Source: Paracoccaceae bacterium (GTDB taxonomy: Bacteria > Pseudomonadota > Alphaproteobacteria > Rhodobacterales > Rhodobacteraceae). From it: a stretch of DNA of 64,000 nucleotides. Under the pieces are notes generated by a model that was not told where the DNA came from, did no database searches, and saw only the letters and a list, made by a program, of their open reading frames with translations. Made by a program: the position numbers and the translations under genes. The stretch covers positions 124,001 through 188,000 of the forward strand of contig CANNIA010000003.1 of NCBI GenBank assembly GCA_947504705.1, written 5' to 3'. This document shows, piece after piece, positions 9,620 through 18,346 of this stretch. Within the stretch, counting starts at the first letter, position 1, and the number at the start of each line of letters is the position of its first letter.

Positions 9620-9948
9620 TCGGTGTAGCTGCCCCGGGTTTCCGATCCGCCCGCGTCGAGAAAGCGGATCATGCTGCCCTGCGCCTCGACCCCAAAGCAG
9701 GCCGGGGTTTCCGAAGGCGGCCAGGTCGAACAATAGGCGTCATCCGCCACCCACCATTTGCCCCAGCTTTCCCCCGCGCCCGCCCGGTAAAGCGTGCGTC
9801 CGTCGGCAAAGAAATTCTGCTGCGTGCCGTCCTCATAAGCAAGGCTGCGCCCGGTCAGCGCCACCGTGATCGCTTCCGAATTCAAGGGCGTCCAATCCTC
9901 GGCAAGCGCCGGGGTCATAAACGCCAGAACCAATAGCAGAGCGCGCAT
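9613..9948 (-). CDS. Small secreted hypothetical protein
   Basis: 111 residues with a clear signal peptide (MRALLLVLAFMTPALAEDW, cleavage after ALA). The mature part has several Trp residues and two Cys (DDAYCSTWPPSETPACFG) that could form a disulphide in the periplasm. The pattern NFFADGRTLYRAG...GKWW resembles small periplasmic proteins of Rhodobacteraceae of unknown role. It converges on and overlaps the SnoaL-like pseudogene by 7 bases. No function is assigned. Confidence 0.7.
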   Translation of the reverse strand: MRALLLVLAFMTPALAEDWTPLNSEAITVALTGRSLAYEDGTQQNFFADGRTLYRAGAGESWGKWWVADDAYCSTWPPSETPACFGVEAQGSMIRFLDAGGSETRGSYTDQ

Positions 9949-10109
9949 GTCGGGCCCTTTCCCGCCTTTGCCAAAAGTCTAGGCCGCTCCTGGTCTGCGA
10001 GGCCAGTCACAGTCGCGTGCGCAAGTCCGGTCGTCCCGGCCGTTCATCCCGGTCTCGGCCTCGTCGGGTAGCGCCTGATCGTATTTCGGCAAGGCTGCCC
10101 GGATGCAGC

Positions 10110-10766
10110 TTATGCGTCGCCAAGCACCTCGGCGGCAAGCGCCCGCGTTATTGGGCGGCCAAGGGCCAGCGCGCGGGCGTCAAGCGTTGCCACCAGCGCC
10201 CGCGCCGCACCGATGGACCGGGGCATGCGGGTGATCAGGTATGAGATCAGGTTCGGCGGCACCACCACCTGCCGGTCGGCAAAAAGCTTGACCAGCACAG
10301 CAGACAAAAGCACGTCATCCGGGGCCTCCAGATGCGCGATGGCGGTGGATTGCATCCGGCTGATCAGGTCAGGCAGGGTCAGCCCCCAGTCGCGCGGCGG
10401 GGTGCGCGCGGTCATCAACAGCGCGCCGGTCCCGGTGGCCATGTTGTGTAGGTGGAAAAGGGCGGCTTCTCCGGCCCCGATCCGGTCGACATCCTCGACC
10501 ACCACAGCGCGGCCAGAAAGGCCCTCAAGCACGGTCTCGGTCAAGGCTTCGACAGACAGGATCACCGCATCGGCGCTTGCAGCCCAGACTTGGGCCAGGT
10601 GGGTCTTGCCAGACCCTTCGGGACCGACCAGCAACAATTTGCGCCCCGGCCAGTCGCGCCAGCCGTCCACCGCTTGCAGGGCCAGCGCATTCGAAGGTGC
10701 TGCGAAGAAATCGGCCCGCGTCATCGCCTCGGCATTCGGCAGATCAAAGGCCAGCTGACGGATCAC
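10110..10766 (-). CDS. hdaA: HdaA, DnaA-like regulator of replication initiation
   Basis: 218 residues, the short DnaA-homologous AAA+ protein that with the sliding clamp stimulates DnaA-ATP hydrolysis (regulatory inactivation of DnaA). The N-terminus MIRQLAFDLP is the clamp-binding motif QLxFDL. A Walker A (GPEGSGKT) is at residues 48-55, a Walker B-like VVVEDVDRI follows, and DLISRMQST carries the sensor region. It lacks the DnaA DNA-binding domain IV. The GTG at 10766 overlaps the stop of the upstream permease gene as GTGA, so the two are co-translated, a pairing that is common in Rhodobacteraceae. Confidence 0.92.
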   Translation of the reverse strand: MIRQLAFDLPNAEAMTRADFFAAPSNALALQAVDGWRDWPGRKLLLVGPEGSGKTHLAQVWAASADAVILSVEALTETVLEGLSGRAVVVEDVDRIGAGEAALFHLHNMATGTGALLMTARTPPRDWGLTLPDLISRMQSTAIAHLEAPDDVLLSAVLVKLFADRQVVVPPNLISYLITRMPRSIGAARALVATLDARALALGRPITRALAAEVLGDA

Positions 10767-11911
10767 ACGCCCTCTCCGCCCTCACCGGCAGGCTTGCGAC
10801 GGCGCTTGGGCTTCGGTTCGAGTTCAGGGGCCGAGGTAAAGCTGGCCGCTTCCACCAGCCCCGCCTTGCCCTGATACAGCAGGCTCGCATGATACTGCGT
10901 AACCCCGAACCGGGTCAGCACCCCGATGGCTGCGGCCACGGGAACCGCGATCAGCATCCCGACAAAGCCAAAGACGGTGCCAAAAGCCGATAGCGCGAAC
11001 AACAGCCACACCGGATGCAACCCAACCGATTTCCCCACCAAGCGGGGGGTCAGGATATTGCCCTCGACAAACTGCCCGACGCCGAAGATCGCCGCGATGA
11101 TGCCGATCTGCACCCAGTCGCCCCAGAACTGGAACAGGGCCAGCCCGACGGCCAAGGCTCCGCCCACCAAGGAACCAACATAGGGAATGAACGTGATCGC
11201 CCCGGCAATCACCCCCACGATCAGCCCGAACTGCAACCCAGCGATCATCAGCGCGACCGCATAGAACGTCCCAAGTGCCGCGCAAACCGACACCTGCCCG
11301 CGCACGAAACCGGCCAGCACCGCGTCAATCTCTCGCGCCAAACGGCGGACCGTCGGGGCATGGTCCAGGGGCAGCATCGCGTCGATCCGGGCCAGCATCC
11401 GGTCCCAGTCCAGCAGCAGATAGAACGACACCACCGGCACGACCACGATGAACACAACCACCGAAATTACCCCAAGGGCCGAGCTGATCAGCCCCTGCAC
11501 CACCTGCCCGCCCCGCGCCTGGATCGCTGTCCCGATCTCGGCCAAAGTCTGGCGGATGGTCGAGGTGCTATCAGCCAGCGACGGGAACCGCTCCAACAAG
11601 AACCCCTGCAACCGCTTGGCAATGTCGGGCGCGGCATTCACCAGCGCCGTCAACTGGTTCACCAGCGTCGGAATGACCGCCAGCACCAGCAGGATCACCC
11701 CAAAAAGGGCCACCAGCGAGATGATCGTCGTCGCCGCCGTCCGGCTTAGCCCCAGCCGCTCCAGACGGTCGGCCAAGGGGTCCATGAAATAGGCAATCGC
11801 CCCGCCGACGATGAAGGGCAACAGCACATTGCCCAGAAACCACAGCACAACCAGAAACACCGCAAACGCGATGCCCCAATAGCGAAACTGGTCTTTGGTC
11901 GGCAGTGCCAT
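10763..11911 (-). CDS. AI-2E family (PerM-like) transporter
   Basis: About 382 residues with seven to eight hydrophobic segments (for example IAFAVFLVVLWFLGNVLL and VISVVVFIVVVPVVSFYLLL). The GxxPY-like ITFIPYVGSLVGG motif of the AI-2E/PerM superfamily lies towards the C-terminal half. Inner-membrane exporter or channel of uncertain substrate; family names reflect only some members. The C-terminal tail is basic (PKPKRRRKPAGEGG). I prefer the ATG at 11911, preceded by AAAGGA at good spacing; further upstream in-frame starts reach 11950 (TTG). Its stop overlaps the hdaA start. Confidence 0.85.
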   Translation of the reverse strand: MALPTKDQFRYWGIAFAVFLVVLWFLGNVLLPFIVGGAIAYFMDPLADRLERLGLSRTAATTIISLVALFGVILLVLAVIPTLVNQLTALVNAAPDIAKRLQGFLLERFPSLADSTSTIRQTLAEIGTAIQARGGQVVQGLISSALGVISVVVFIVVVPVVSFYLLLDWDRMLARIDAMLPLDHAPTVRRLAREIDAVLAGFVRGQVSVCAALGTFYAVALMIAGLQFGLIVGVIAGAITFIPYVGSLVGGALAVGLALFQFWGDWVQIGIIAAIFGVGQFVEGNILTPRLVGKSVGLHPVWLLFALSAFGTVFGFVGMLIAVPVAAAIGVLTRFGVTQYHASLLYQGKAGLVEAASFTSAPELEPKPKRRRKPAGEGGEGV

Positions 11912-12127
11912 CGCGCCATCCTTTGCTTTCGCCCCCATATTGCCGCGCAAGGTCCCGCGTGCAAGGGGCTGCCCAGCGAAACCCCGCTGTCAGCAGGCGC
12001 TTAGCCCGGCCTTGGTAAGCCTTGTGGCAATGGAGCCCGGCGCCATGGTCGGACAGATAACCGCCACCGGGGCATCCAGTCCCGGCTGAAGATCCCAAGA
12101 CCGGGATCCCACCCAAAGGAAGATCAC

Positions 12128-12391
12128 ATGCAGAAACTTCTCCTCTCGGCTGCCATTGCGGCGCTTGCCCCGATGGCCGCCCTTGCCGCGCCTGCCGTTG
12201 GCGACTTGATCGGCACCGATGCGGAAACAGCCAAGGCCGCGCTGGAAGCTGCCGGCTGCCCGGTTGACGATTTTGAAGCCGAAGACGGCAAGGTCGAAGC
12301 CGTCTGCACCGACACCGCCACCGGCAAAGCGATCGAAGTCGCCATCGACCCTGCTACGGGCCTTGTGACCGCGATCACGGACAAGGACTGA
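12128..12391 (+). CDS. Small periplasmic PepSY-like protein
   Basis: 87 residues: a signal peptide (MQKLLLSAAIAALAPMAALA) followed by a single acidic PepSY-like repeat (VGDLIGTDAETAKAALEAAG, then AIEVAIDPATGLVTAITDKD). There are two Cys. AAGGA precedes the ATG. It starts a three-gene operon with a membrane cytochrome b (1 base downstream) and a membrane-anchored HTH regulator. In such operons PepSY proteins usually modulate or receive signals for a redox partner; this is inference. Confidence 0.75.
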   Translation: MQKLLLSAAIAALAPMAALAAPAVGDLIGTDAETAKAALEAAGCPVDDFEAEDGKVEAVCTDTATGKAIEVAIDPATGLVTAITDKD

Positions 12392-12392
12392 C

Positions 12393-13025
12393 ATGGCACC
12401 CCCCCGGACCAAATCGCATGTCACCCTCTGGGATCCCATCGTTCGGATCACCCACTGGGGCGTCGCCGGCGTCGTTCTGACCAATGCCCTGATCACCAAG
12501 GGCGGAAGCGTTGCCCACGTTTCCCTTGGTTGGGGCCTGATGGCGCTTCTTCTTCTGCGAACGGTCTGGGGGGTCCTTGGCCCGACGGAGGCCCGGTTTT
12601 CCGCCTTCCCCCCGAACCCCATCGCAGCCCTTCGGCACCTGCGCGATCTCGTCGCAGGCAGGGTCCGCGAATACCCCTCGCACAATCCCGCAGGCGCGCT
12701 CATGGTCTATGCATTCTGGGTCGCTCTGGGGCTTGTGGTCGCAACTGGGCTTGTCATGACCGGCGGAGAAACACCGATGCAGGTGGCCGCCGACAAGGCA
12801 ACAGTTGAAACCGGCGACTGGAGTGCCTTGATAAAGGACAGCGAAGGTGAGACTTCCGATCAGGAAGACTCCGGCCTTCGGGAGACCGCCGAGGAGGTGC
12901 ATGACGTGGCTGCCAATCTGCTTCTGTTTCTTGCGGCCCTGCATATCGCCGGGGTTCTGATCGAAAGCCGGGCCCTCCGGCGCAACCTCGTTGCCCCGAT
13001 GCTGCTGGGCGAACGGCGGAAATGA
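12393..13025 (+). CDS. Cytochrome b561-type membrane protein
   Basis: 210 residues, Ni,Fe-hydrogenase-type cytochrome b/b561 family. The N-terminal WDPIVRITHWGVAG carries the first haem-ligand His. Four hydrophobic segments follow, with further conserved His at AHVSLGWGLMALLLLR and in the last helix (LLLFLAALHIAGVLIE). It would move electrons across or along the inner membrane. It sits between the PepSY-like gene and the HTH gene, and its stop overlaps the next start as ATGA. An acidic loop between helices 3 and 4 is periplasmic or cytoplasmic depending on topology. Confidence 0.85.
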   Translation: MAPPRTKSHVTLWDPIVRITHWGVAGVVLTNALITKGGSVAHVSLGWGLMALLLLRTVWGVLGPTEARFSAFPPNPIAALRHLRDLVAGRVREYPSHNPAGALMVYAFWVALGLVVATGLVMTGGETPMQVAADKATVETGDWSALIKDSEGETSDQEDSGLRETAEEVHDVAANLLLFLAALHIAGVLIESRALRRNLVAPMLLGERRK

Positions 13026-13558
13026 CCCTTACGCCCAAGCTGCATACGACCGGACGGCGCCAGACCATGGCGCTGTCGCTTTTCCTGCTGGTCCAGACCG
13101 TGGGCATGGTTTTCTATGTCGGCGATGTGATCAGCGACTTCCGCGACAACCCCGAATCCGTGCATTTCATCTTCGAGGCCACCGTGACCACGGCCCTTGT
13201 CCTTGGCATCCTCTTCGGCACCTTCGCGCTGCGCCGCACGATCGATCTGCTACAGGCGCAAGAGCAGGCGCTTGATGTCGCCCGGGGCGCCCTTGGCGCG
13301 GTAATCGACCGCCAGTTTCAGGACTGGGCCCTGACCCCCGCCGAACGCGACGTGGCCTTCCTTGCGCTCAAAGGCCTTGACGTGGCCGAGATCGCTGACC
13401 TGCGCGGTGCCGCCCAAGGCACCGTCCGCGCCCAACTGACCCGGATCTACTCCAAAGCTGGCGTCTCCGGCCGCGCCCAATTCGCCGCGTTCTTTGTGGA
13501 GGATTTGCTGGGCGAAGGTGTCCCCGGGCCCGAGGTGCCGAAGACCGCCGCCCACTAG
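13022..13558 (+). CDS. Membrane-anchored LuxR-type HTH regulator
   Basis: 178 residues. Two transmembrane segments (SLFLLVQTVGMVFYVGDVI and ATVTTALVLGILFGTFAL) are followed by a short coiled linker (IDLLQAQEQALDVARGALG) and a C-terminal GerE/LuxR-type HTH, LTPAERDVAFLALKGLDVAE then GTVRAQLTRIYSKAGVSGRA. There is no receiver domain, so sensing is probably through the membrane or the two upstream proteins. It is translationally coupled (ATGA) to the cytochrome b gene. Such one-component membrane regulators bind DNA while anchored. Target unknown. Confidence 0.82.
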   Translation: MTLTPKLHTTGRRQTMALSLFLLVQTVGMVFYVGDVISDFRDNPESVHFIFEATVTTALVLGILFGTFALRRTIDLLQAQEQALDVARGALGAVIDRQFQDWALTPAERDVAFLALKGLDVAEIADLRGAAQGTVRAQLTRIYSKAGVSGRAQFAAFFVEDLLGEGVPGPEVPKTAAH

Positions 13559-13564
13559 CGCCCG

Positions 13565-14335
13565 TTACGCCCGCAACGTGAAGCCCTTGGCCAGGTGATT
13601 GCGGACGAACCAGATCATCGCCACCCCCGGCAGAAGCGACAGGCAGGTCATCGCCATCACCCTGCCGATGTCGGTCTGGAAACTGAACATCGCCTGAATC
13701 GCCATGGTGATCGGCTTGCCGCCGGTCACCGTCAGGATGCGGGCGAAGACCACCTCGACCCAGGAGAAGATGAAGCAGAAGAACGCCGCCACCCCGATCC
13801 CGGGCGCGATCTGCGGGATGAGGTGCCGAAAAAAGAACGACAGGCCTGAATGCCCGTCGAGGTAAGCCGTCTCGTCGAACTCCCTCGGGACAGCGCGGAT
13901 GAAGCTTTCCAGCACCCAGACCGCCACAGGCAGGTTGAAGAGGCAATGGACCACGGCGATCCCGATCGGAGAGTTCACCAGGCCGAACTGGCTGAAGAGG
14001 ATGAAGATCGGCAGCGACAGGACCACCGGTGGCGTCACCCGGAAGACCAGGATCGCCAGCAGGAAATGCCGGTCCCCCGTGAACCGGGTGCGCGCCAGGG
14101 CATACGCAGCTGGCAGGCCGATGCCGATGCAGAGAGCGACGTTGAGGGTGACGTAGAAGGCCGAATTGACCATCGCCGCTCGCAGCTCCGGCGTCGCCAG
14201 CACGCCTTGGTAGTTCATCAGGCCGAACGACCCCTGCGCCTCGGTCGGCAGGGTGGCCGTAAAGCTCAGGATCACCGCCTGCACCAGCGGCAACAGGATG
14301 AACCCGGCCAGCGCCAGGATACCGAGATGCCTCAT
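13565..14335 (-). CDS. glpQ: Glycerol/sugar-type ABC permease, MalG-like
   Basis: 256 residues, six hydrophobic segments and the EAA loop seen as ESFIRAVPREFDETAYLDG. This is the MalG-type inner-membrane permease of a carbohydrate ABC importer. The partner upstream resembles GlpP of the GlpSTPQV glycerol importer, so GlpQ is the best guess, but other polyol importers are not excluded. The ATG at 14335 overlaps the stop of the partner permease (ATGA); the longer upstream frame has no family resemblance. No ATPase or binding protein lies next to it. Confidence 0.75.
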   Translation of the reverse strand: MRHLGILALAGFILLPLVQAVILSFTATLPTEAQGSFGLMNYQGVLATPELRAAMVNSAFYVTLNVALCIGIGLPAAYALARTRFTGDRHFLLAILVFRVTPPVVLSLPIFILFSQFGLVNSPIGIAVVHCLFNLPVAVWVLESFIRAVPREFDETAYLDGHSGLSFFFRHLIPQIAPGIGVAAFFCFIFSWVEVVFARILTVTGGKPITMAIQAMFSFQTDIGRVMAMTCLSLLPGVAMIWFVRNHLAKGFTLRA

Positions 14336-15180
14336 CCCTCTCGCTCCCGTGTGGCCGCGACGAAGGCCCAGACCACCGCCAGCACGATCAGGAAATAGAT
14401 CGTCGCCCGCGCCGCCGCCTGACCGTAGGAAAAGCCCTTGATCTCCTCGCCCAGCTCCAGAGACAGAAAGCGCGTCGCGTCGCTGGGGCCGCCAGCGTTG
14501 ATCGCAAAGGCCTCGGTGTAGATCATGAAGCTGTCGACGAAGCGCAGAAGGAACACGATCGCCAGTGCTGCCGCGATTTTGGGCAACTGGATGTAGCGCA
14601 ACATCGCCCACCGCGACGCCCCATCGATCGCCGCCGCCTGCCCGTAAGCCGGAGGGATCGCCGATAGCCCGGCATAAGCCAGCACCACGACAAGCCCCAG
14701 CCAATGCCAGGTATCCACCACCAGAATGAGCGCCCAAGTGTGCCAGCCGGTGAACTTCCAGTCGAAGCCGATAGCCGCAAGGCTTGGCCCCAAAAGGCCG
14801 CTCTTCGCGTCGATCAGCCCCAGCCAAAACATCGGAATCATGTTCCACGGCACGACCAGGGGCAGCGCCACCAGCATCAACCCCCAGACCGCCCGCTTCC
14901 CGTAGCTTAGCAAGAGCAGCGCCACCCCGATCCCCAGCGGCACCTGGATGCCAAGCGCGAGGGCAGAAAAGAGAAGGCTCCGCCCCAGGGAGGCCAGAAA
15001 CCGGTCCGACTGCAGGATATCGGTGAACCACTGGACCCCGACCCAGTAGACGTCCTGCAACGAGAAGATGTCGTGAAAGCCGTAGTTGATGACAGCGAGG
15101 AGGGGAAGCGCCCCCACCAGTCCCAGTAGCGTGAGAGCCGGAAGAACGAGAAACCAGGCGCGATTGTCATGTGGTCGCAT
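14332..15180 (-). CDS. glpP: Glycerol/sugar-type ABC permease, MalF-like
   Basis: 282 residues from the ATG at 15180 (MRPHDNRAWFLVLPALTLLG). Six hydrophobic segments and an EAA-type loop (AIPPAYGQAAAIDGASRW). The opening resembles the GlpP permease of alphaproteobacterial glycerol importers. It overlaps the MalG-type permease by four bases. The start lacks a clear Shine-Dalgarno sequence. Nothing upstream (15181-15319) looks like the binding-protein or ATPase genes expected in a working operon. Confidence 0.75.
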   Translation of the reverse strand: MRPHDNRAWFLVLPALTLLGLVGALPLLAVINYGFHDIFSLQDVYWVGVQWFTDILQSDRFLASLGRSLLFSALALGIQVPLGIGVALLLLSYGKRAVWGLMLVALPLVVPWNMIPMFWLGLIDAKSGLLGPSLAAIGFDWKFTGWHTWALILVVDTWHWLGLVVVLAYAGLSAIPPAYGQAAAIDGASRWAMLRYIQLPKIAAALAIVFLLRFVDSFMIYTEAFAINAGGPSDATRFLSLELGEEIKGFSYGQAAARATIYFLIVLAVVWAFVAATREREG

Positions 15181-15319
15181 CGGGATAGGGGAGGGGGAAG
15201 GCAGGCGGGAGTCAAGGTGGTAGGTCGAGGCGTGCCCCAACTCTTTGTCCGGCCCGGCGTTCCGCCTAGGGTTTCTCATCGATGCTCGTCCGGTCAAGTC
15301 CTTATGCGCTTCACAGAGA
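15181..15319. other. Intergenic region upstream of orphan permeases
   Basis: About 140 bases between the permease pair and the secreted hypothetical gene. No gene, hairpin or known operator is apparent. Base composition changes here from GC-rich on the left to AT-richer on the right, so it may be an old junction. Confidence 0.4.
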
Positions 15320-16057
15320 CTAACTTAAAAATGGCATGCAATCTGCCAAGTATTTCATGTCAAAGATCTGAACCCCACCTTCGTCGATGTTCTCAATTGT
15401 AACTCCGGAAACATTTGGTATCGATCCGGCAGGCAACGAAAATCCATAGTAATAGATGTCGCCTTTCCCAAGAAGGAATTCCCCCAGTATACTTCCGTCA
15501 TCTGCGTAGAAGATCACTCCGATGGGGCCTCTCATGTAATTTCCGGAGATCGGCCGCAGGGGGGTATTCACGCGTGCTTTGAATCCGAACTGGCAGATGG
15601 GTTCATCGAAACGAATGGCGACGGATCCTGCCCCGACTTGCTGTTTCCCGAATTCTGTAACACCCGCAATAAAGCTTGTGCCCTTATCGTTCTTGTCCAG
15701 GATCCCGGTCCAGAGATTTGCTCCGCCAGAGTCAAACTGAAGGGTCAAGGGAGAGTTGGGCTGGCCAACCAGATCGTCGAATTTCTCCCCATAGAAATCG
15801 CGCTCGGTAATGGCCAATCCTTCGAAGGACTTTCCGATCTCACCACCGCTGAAATAAATGGGGTCACCTGCGGGGCCGCTTTGCCCTGTCGTGGAAGAGG
15901 ACTGATCCACCCAAATTGCTGGGGGCACCGGAATGGCACCATACGGGACAATCCCCATGTCCTGCGCAGCCACGGAACTTAAGTCGAAGAAAGCCAAGCC
16001 CAATGCCAGAAAGGTTCTTGGAATGAATGCCTTAGCCATCGCCCAAATAACTTTCAT
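15320..16057 (-). CDS. Secreted hypothetical protein, AT-richer than its neighbours
   Basis: 245 residues (239 if the Met at 16039 is used). A signal peptide runs FIPRTFLALGLAFFDLSSVAA then QDMG. The mature part is beta-rich, with Gly/Asp/Phe-rich strands (TLQFDSGGANLWTGILDK, GVIFYADDGSILGEF) like extracellular or PEP-CTERM-associated beta-sandwich proteins, but there is no C-terminal sorting signal. Codon use is visibly less GC-biased than in flanking genes, suggesting transfer. No family is recognised. Confidence 0.6.
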   Translation of the reverse strand: MKVIWAMAKAFIPRTFLALGLAFFDLSSVAAQDMGIVPYGAIPVPPAIWVDQSSSTTGQSGPAGDPIYFSGGEIGKSFEGLAITERDFYGEKFDDLVGQPNSPLTLQFDSGGANLWTGILDKNDKGTSFIAGVTEFGKQQVGAGSVAIRFDEPICQFGFKARVNTPLRPISGNYMRGPIGVIFYADDGSILGEFLLGKGDIYYYGFSLPAGSIPNVSGVTIENIDEGGVQIFDMKYLADCMPFLS

Positions 16058-16360
16058 GTTTCCTGTGGTTGCAAGTTTACGACCACGCTTGCCTGGATGG
16101 AAAGGGTGAATCGGAGAGAGCTTGAGGGTTCTTCCACTCTATTCGACCGTTGGTCTTGGGGTTTGATCTTTCAGCATAGGGCGATCTTCATCTTGACCAA
16201 AAGTTTGTCCTAAACCTTAACAAACCCCTAACGCCCACAGCTAACCGATTGAAACCTCACATCCTTCCAAATCCGACCAGCGTGGACACAACCCAGCACC
16301 TTGCCTGCCCGCCCCCGACCCGCTAGGAAACCGGGGAACCCTTTTCAGGCAGGCCAAAAG
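16058..16360. other. Intergenic region upstream of proS
   Basis: About 300 bases, AT-richer on its left half. It contains the divergent promoters for proS (+) and the secreted hypothetical protein (-), but I see no convincing -35/-10 pair, T-box or other structured leader. The frame of proS is open upstream to 16301, but that extension has no ProRS character. Confidence 0.4.
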
Positions 16361-17698
16361 ATGCGTCTCTCCCGCTACTTCCTCCCCGTCCTCAAGGAAA
16401 ACCCCGCCGAGGCCCAGATCGTTTCCCACCGCTACATGCTGCGGGCCGGGATGATCAAGCAGCAGGCCGCGGGGATCTATTCCTGGCTGCCGCTGGGCCT
16501 GAAGGTCCTCCGCCGGATCGAAGCCATCGTGAACGAGGAACAGGAACGCGCGGGCCACATCCCCCTGTTGATGCCCACCCTCCAGCCCGCCGACCTCTGG
16601 CGGGAAAGCGGTCGCTATGACGACTACGGGCAGGAGATGCTGCGGATCAAGGACCGGCAGGACCGCGAGATGCTGTACGGCCCGACGAACGAAGAGATGA
16701 TCACCGACATCTTCCGGTCCCATGTCAGCAGCTACAAGGACCTGCCGCTGACCCTTTACCACATCCAGTGGAAGTTCCGCGACGAGATGCGCCCCCGGTT
16801 CGGCGTGATGCGGGGGCGTGAGTTCCTGATGAAGGACGGCTACAACTTCGACGTCGACAAGGCCGCCGCCCTGCACGCCTACAACCGCCACATGGTCAGC
16901 TACCTGCGCACCTATGAACGCATGGGCCTGACCGCGATCCCGATGCGGGCGGCTTCGGGGCCGATCGGGGGCGACAATACGCATGAATTCCTGGTGCTGG
17001 CCCAGACGGGCGAGTCCGAGGTCTTCTACGACGACCGCGTGACCAGCCTGACGCTTGGCCAGCGCGAGATCGACTATGATGACCGGACCCAGGTCGCAGA
17101 TGTCTGCAAGGAATTCACCACCCTTTACGCCCGCACCGACGAGACCCACGATCAGGCGGTCTTCGATCAGGTTCCCGAGGCCCACCGCAAGGTTGGCCGC
17201 GGGATCGAAGTTGGGCAGATCTTCTATTTCGGGACCAAGTATTCCGATGCCATGGGGGCTGAAGTCACCACTGCCGAGGGCACGAAGGTTCCGGTCGAGA
17301 TGGGCAGCCACGGCATCGGCGTTTCCCGCCTGCTGGGCGCGATCATCGAGGCCTCTCACGACGACAAAGGGATTATCTGGCCGGAAGGCGTGACGCCGTT
17401 CCCGGTTGGGATCGTGAATCTGAAGCAGGGTGACAGCGCCGCCGATGCCGCCTGCGAGGGGCTTTACAAGGCCTTGGCCGCCAAGGGGCTCGAGGCCCTC
17501 TATGACGACCGCGACGAACGGGCGGGCGCGAAGTTCGCCACGATGGACCTGATCGGCCTGCCTTGGCGGATCACCGTAGGCCCGCGCGGGCTGGCGAATG
17601 GGGTAGTTGAACTGACCTCGCGCCGCACCGGCGTCAGCGAGGAGATGTCGCCGGAATCCGCCGTCGACCGCATCGCGCAGATCTACGCGGGAGTTTGA
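16361..17698 (+). CDS. proS: Prolyl-tRNA synthetase
   Basis: 445 residues, the short class II ProRS typical of Alphaproteobacteria, lacking the YbaK-like editing insertion. Motif 1 lies near the N-terminus ([20 protein letters not shown]), motif 2 is [20 protein letters not shown] and motif 3 is [15 protein letters not shown]. The anticodon-binding domain is at the C-terminus, ending [13 protein letters not shown] chose the ATG at 16361 ([15 protein letters not shown]) as the conserved start. The 3' end of this gene is found again, diverged, at about 18229-18280 and 20083-20198, with unrelated genes between. The usual neighbour lolC is displaced about 4.2 kb downstream. Confidence 0.96.
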   Translation: MRLSRYFLPVLKENPAEAQIVSHRYMLRAGMIKQQAAGIYSWLPLGLKVLRRIEAIVNEEQERAGHIPLLMPTLQPADLWRESGRYDDYGQEMLRIKDRQDREMLYGPTNEEMITDIFRSHVSSYKDLPLTLYHIQWKFRDEMRPRFGVMRGREFLMKDGYNFDVDKAAALHAYNRHMVSYLRTYERMGLTAIPMRAASGPIGGDNTHEFLVLAQTGESEVFYDDRVTSLTLGQREIDYDDRTQVADVCKEFTTLYARTDETHDQAVFDQVPEAHRKVGRGIEVGQIFYFGTKYSDAMGAEVTTAEGTKVPVEMGSHGIGVSRLLGAIIEASHDDKGIIWPEGVTPFPVGIVNLKQGDSAADAACEGLYKALAAKGLEALYDDRDERAGAKFATMDLIGLPWRITVGPRGLANGVVELTSRRTGVSEEMSPESAVDRIAQIYAGV

Positions 17699-17702
17699 TG
17701 TC

Positions 17703-18197
17703 ATGCTGGGCCGGATAATTATCTTTGCGGGCGGCCTTTCCGGCGCAGTTACGTTGTCGCAGTTTCCGGAGTTTTCGCAGCAGTACTTGCAACGTTTGGC
17801 AGGACAGGTCGAGGCTTTGGCGCGGGTCGAGGCAGATTTCGACCAGTCCGCCGACCGCGCCGGGCTTACCCGTGACCAAGCACTAGCGGAACTTGGCACC
17901 AGTGGTTTTTCCGGCCAGCATGCCAAGGATCTTCAAGCGACATTTGCCCGGGCTGACGGACTTCGGTCCGATCTGGCGTTGCTTCGCCTGGCCGGGGTCT
18001 ACGAACGTCTGATGATGCCGCACCGAATGGCAGACGGCGAGCTTTTGCAAGCGACCTGGGCCGATTTCGTACCGGCCGTTCCGGTTTCGGTCGCAGGTGG
18101 GGTTTGTTCCGGTTTGGGCTTTCTGGCAGGCTGGGCCTTGGTTAGGGCCGCGCTCACGCTGTTGCTTTGGCCCTTTCGCCGCCGACAGGTCGCCTGA
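17703..18197 (+). CDS. DUF2937-family membrane protein
   Basis: 164 residues starting MLGRIIIFAGGLSGAVTLSQ, then FPEFSQQYLQRLAGQV, the signature of DUF2937. There is an N-terminal hydrophobic segment, a central helical region (ARVEADFDQSADRAGLTRDQ) and a C-terminal transmembrane stretch (VAGGVCSGLGFLAGWALVRA) ending in basic residues. Function unknown. It begins 4 bases after the proS stop and is followed by a short sequence resembling the proS 3' end. Confidence 0.82.
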   Translation: MLGRIIIFAGGLSGAVTLSQFPEFSQQYLQRLAGQVEALARVEADFDQSADRAGLTRDQALAELGTSGFSGQHAKDLQATFARADGLRSDLALLRLAGVYERLMMPHRMADGELLQATWADFVPAVPVSVAGGVCSGLGFLAGWALVRAALTLLLWPFRRRQVA

Positions 18198-18226
18198 CCG
18201 GTTGCCGCATGAGCGACCCCAAGGCA

Positions 18227-18280
18227 ATGCTTCCCGACGCCAATGTCTACCGGGCGGTCCAGATCTACGCCGAGCGCTAA
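18227..18280 (+). pseudogene. Remnant of proS 3' end (short, copy 2)
   Basis: The last 18 codons before TAA at 18278-18280 read MLPDANVYRAVQIYAER, which lines up without gaps to [17 protein letters not shown] of the other remnant; by hand 40 of 54 bases agree. It lies 30 bases after the DUF2937 gene. A 23-codon open frame (ATG at 18209) contains it, but with no ribosome site and no independent gene character. I interpret it as a decayed proS tail. Confidence 0.6.
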
Positions 18281-18307
18281 GGAGCGGGACATAGCGAAGC
18301 TTGATCA

Positions 18308-18330
18308 GGCACCCTTTCGGGTGCCGGTTT
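18308..18330 (-). terminator. Hairpin downstream of the DUF4166 gene
   Basis: A perfect 7-bp stem (18308-18314 with 18319-18325) and a 4-base loop lie between the proS tail remnant and the convergent saccharopine-dehydrogenase-like gene. The T-run is short (GGTTT on the plus strand), so termination efficiency is uncertain; it could serve both directions. Confidence 0.5.
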
Positions 18331-18346
18331 CATTCCGTCTGGCCCA

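Noticed and set aside
18209-18280. 23-residue independent peptide gene
   Set aside because: No ribosome binding site, and its last 17 residues align with the proS tail, so a remnant is the better explanation.
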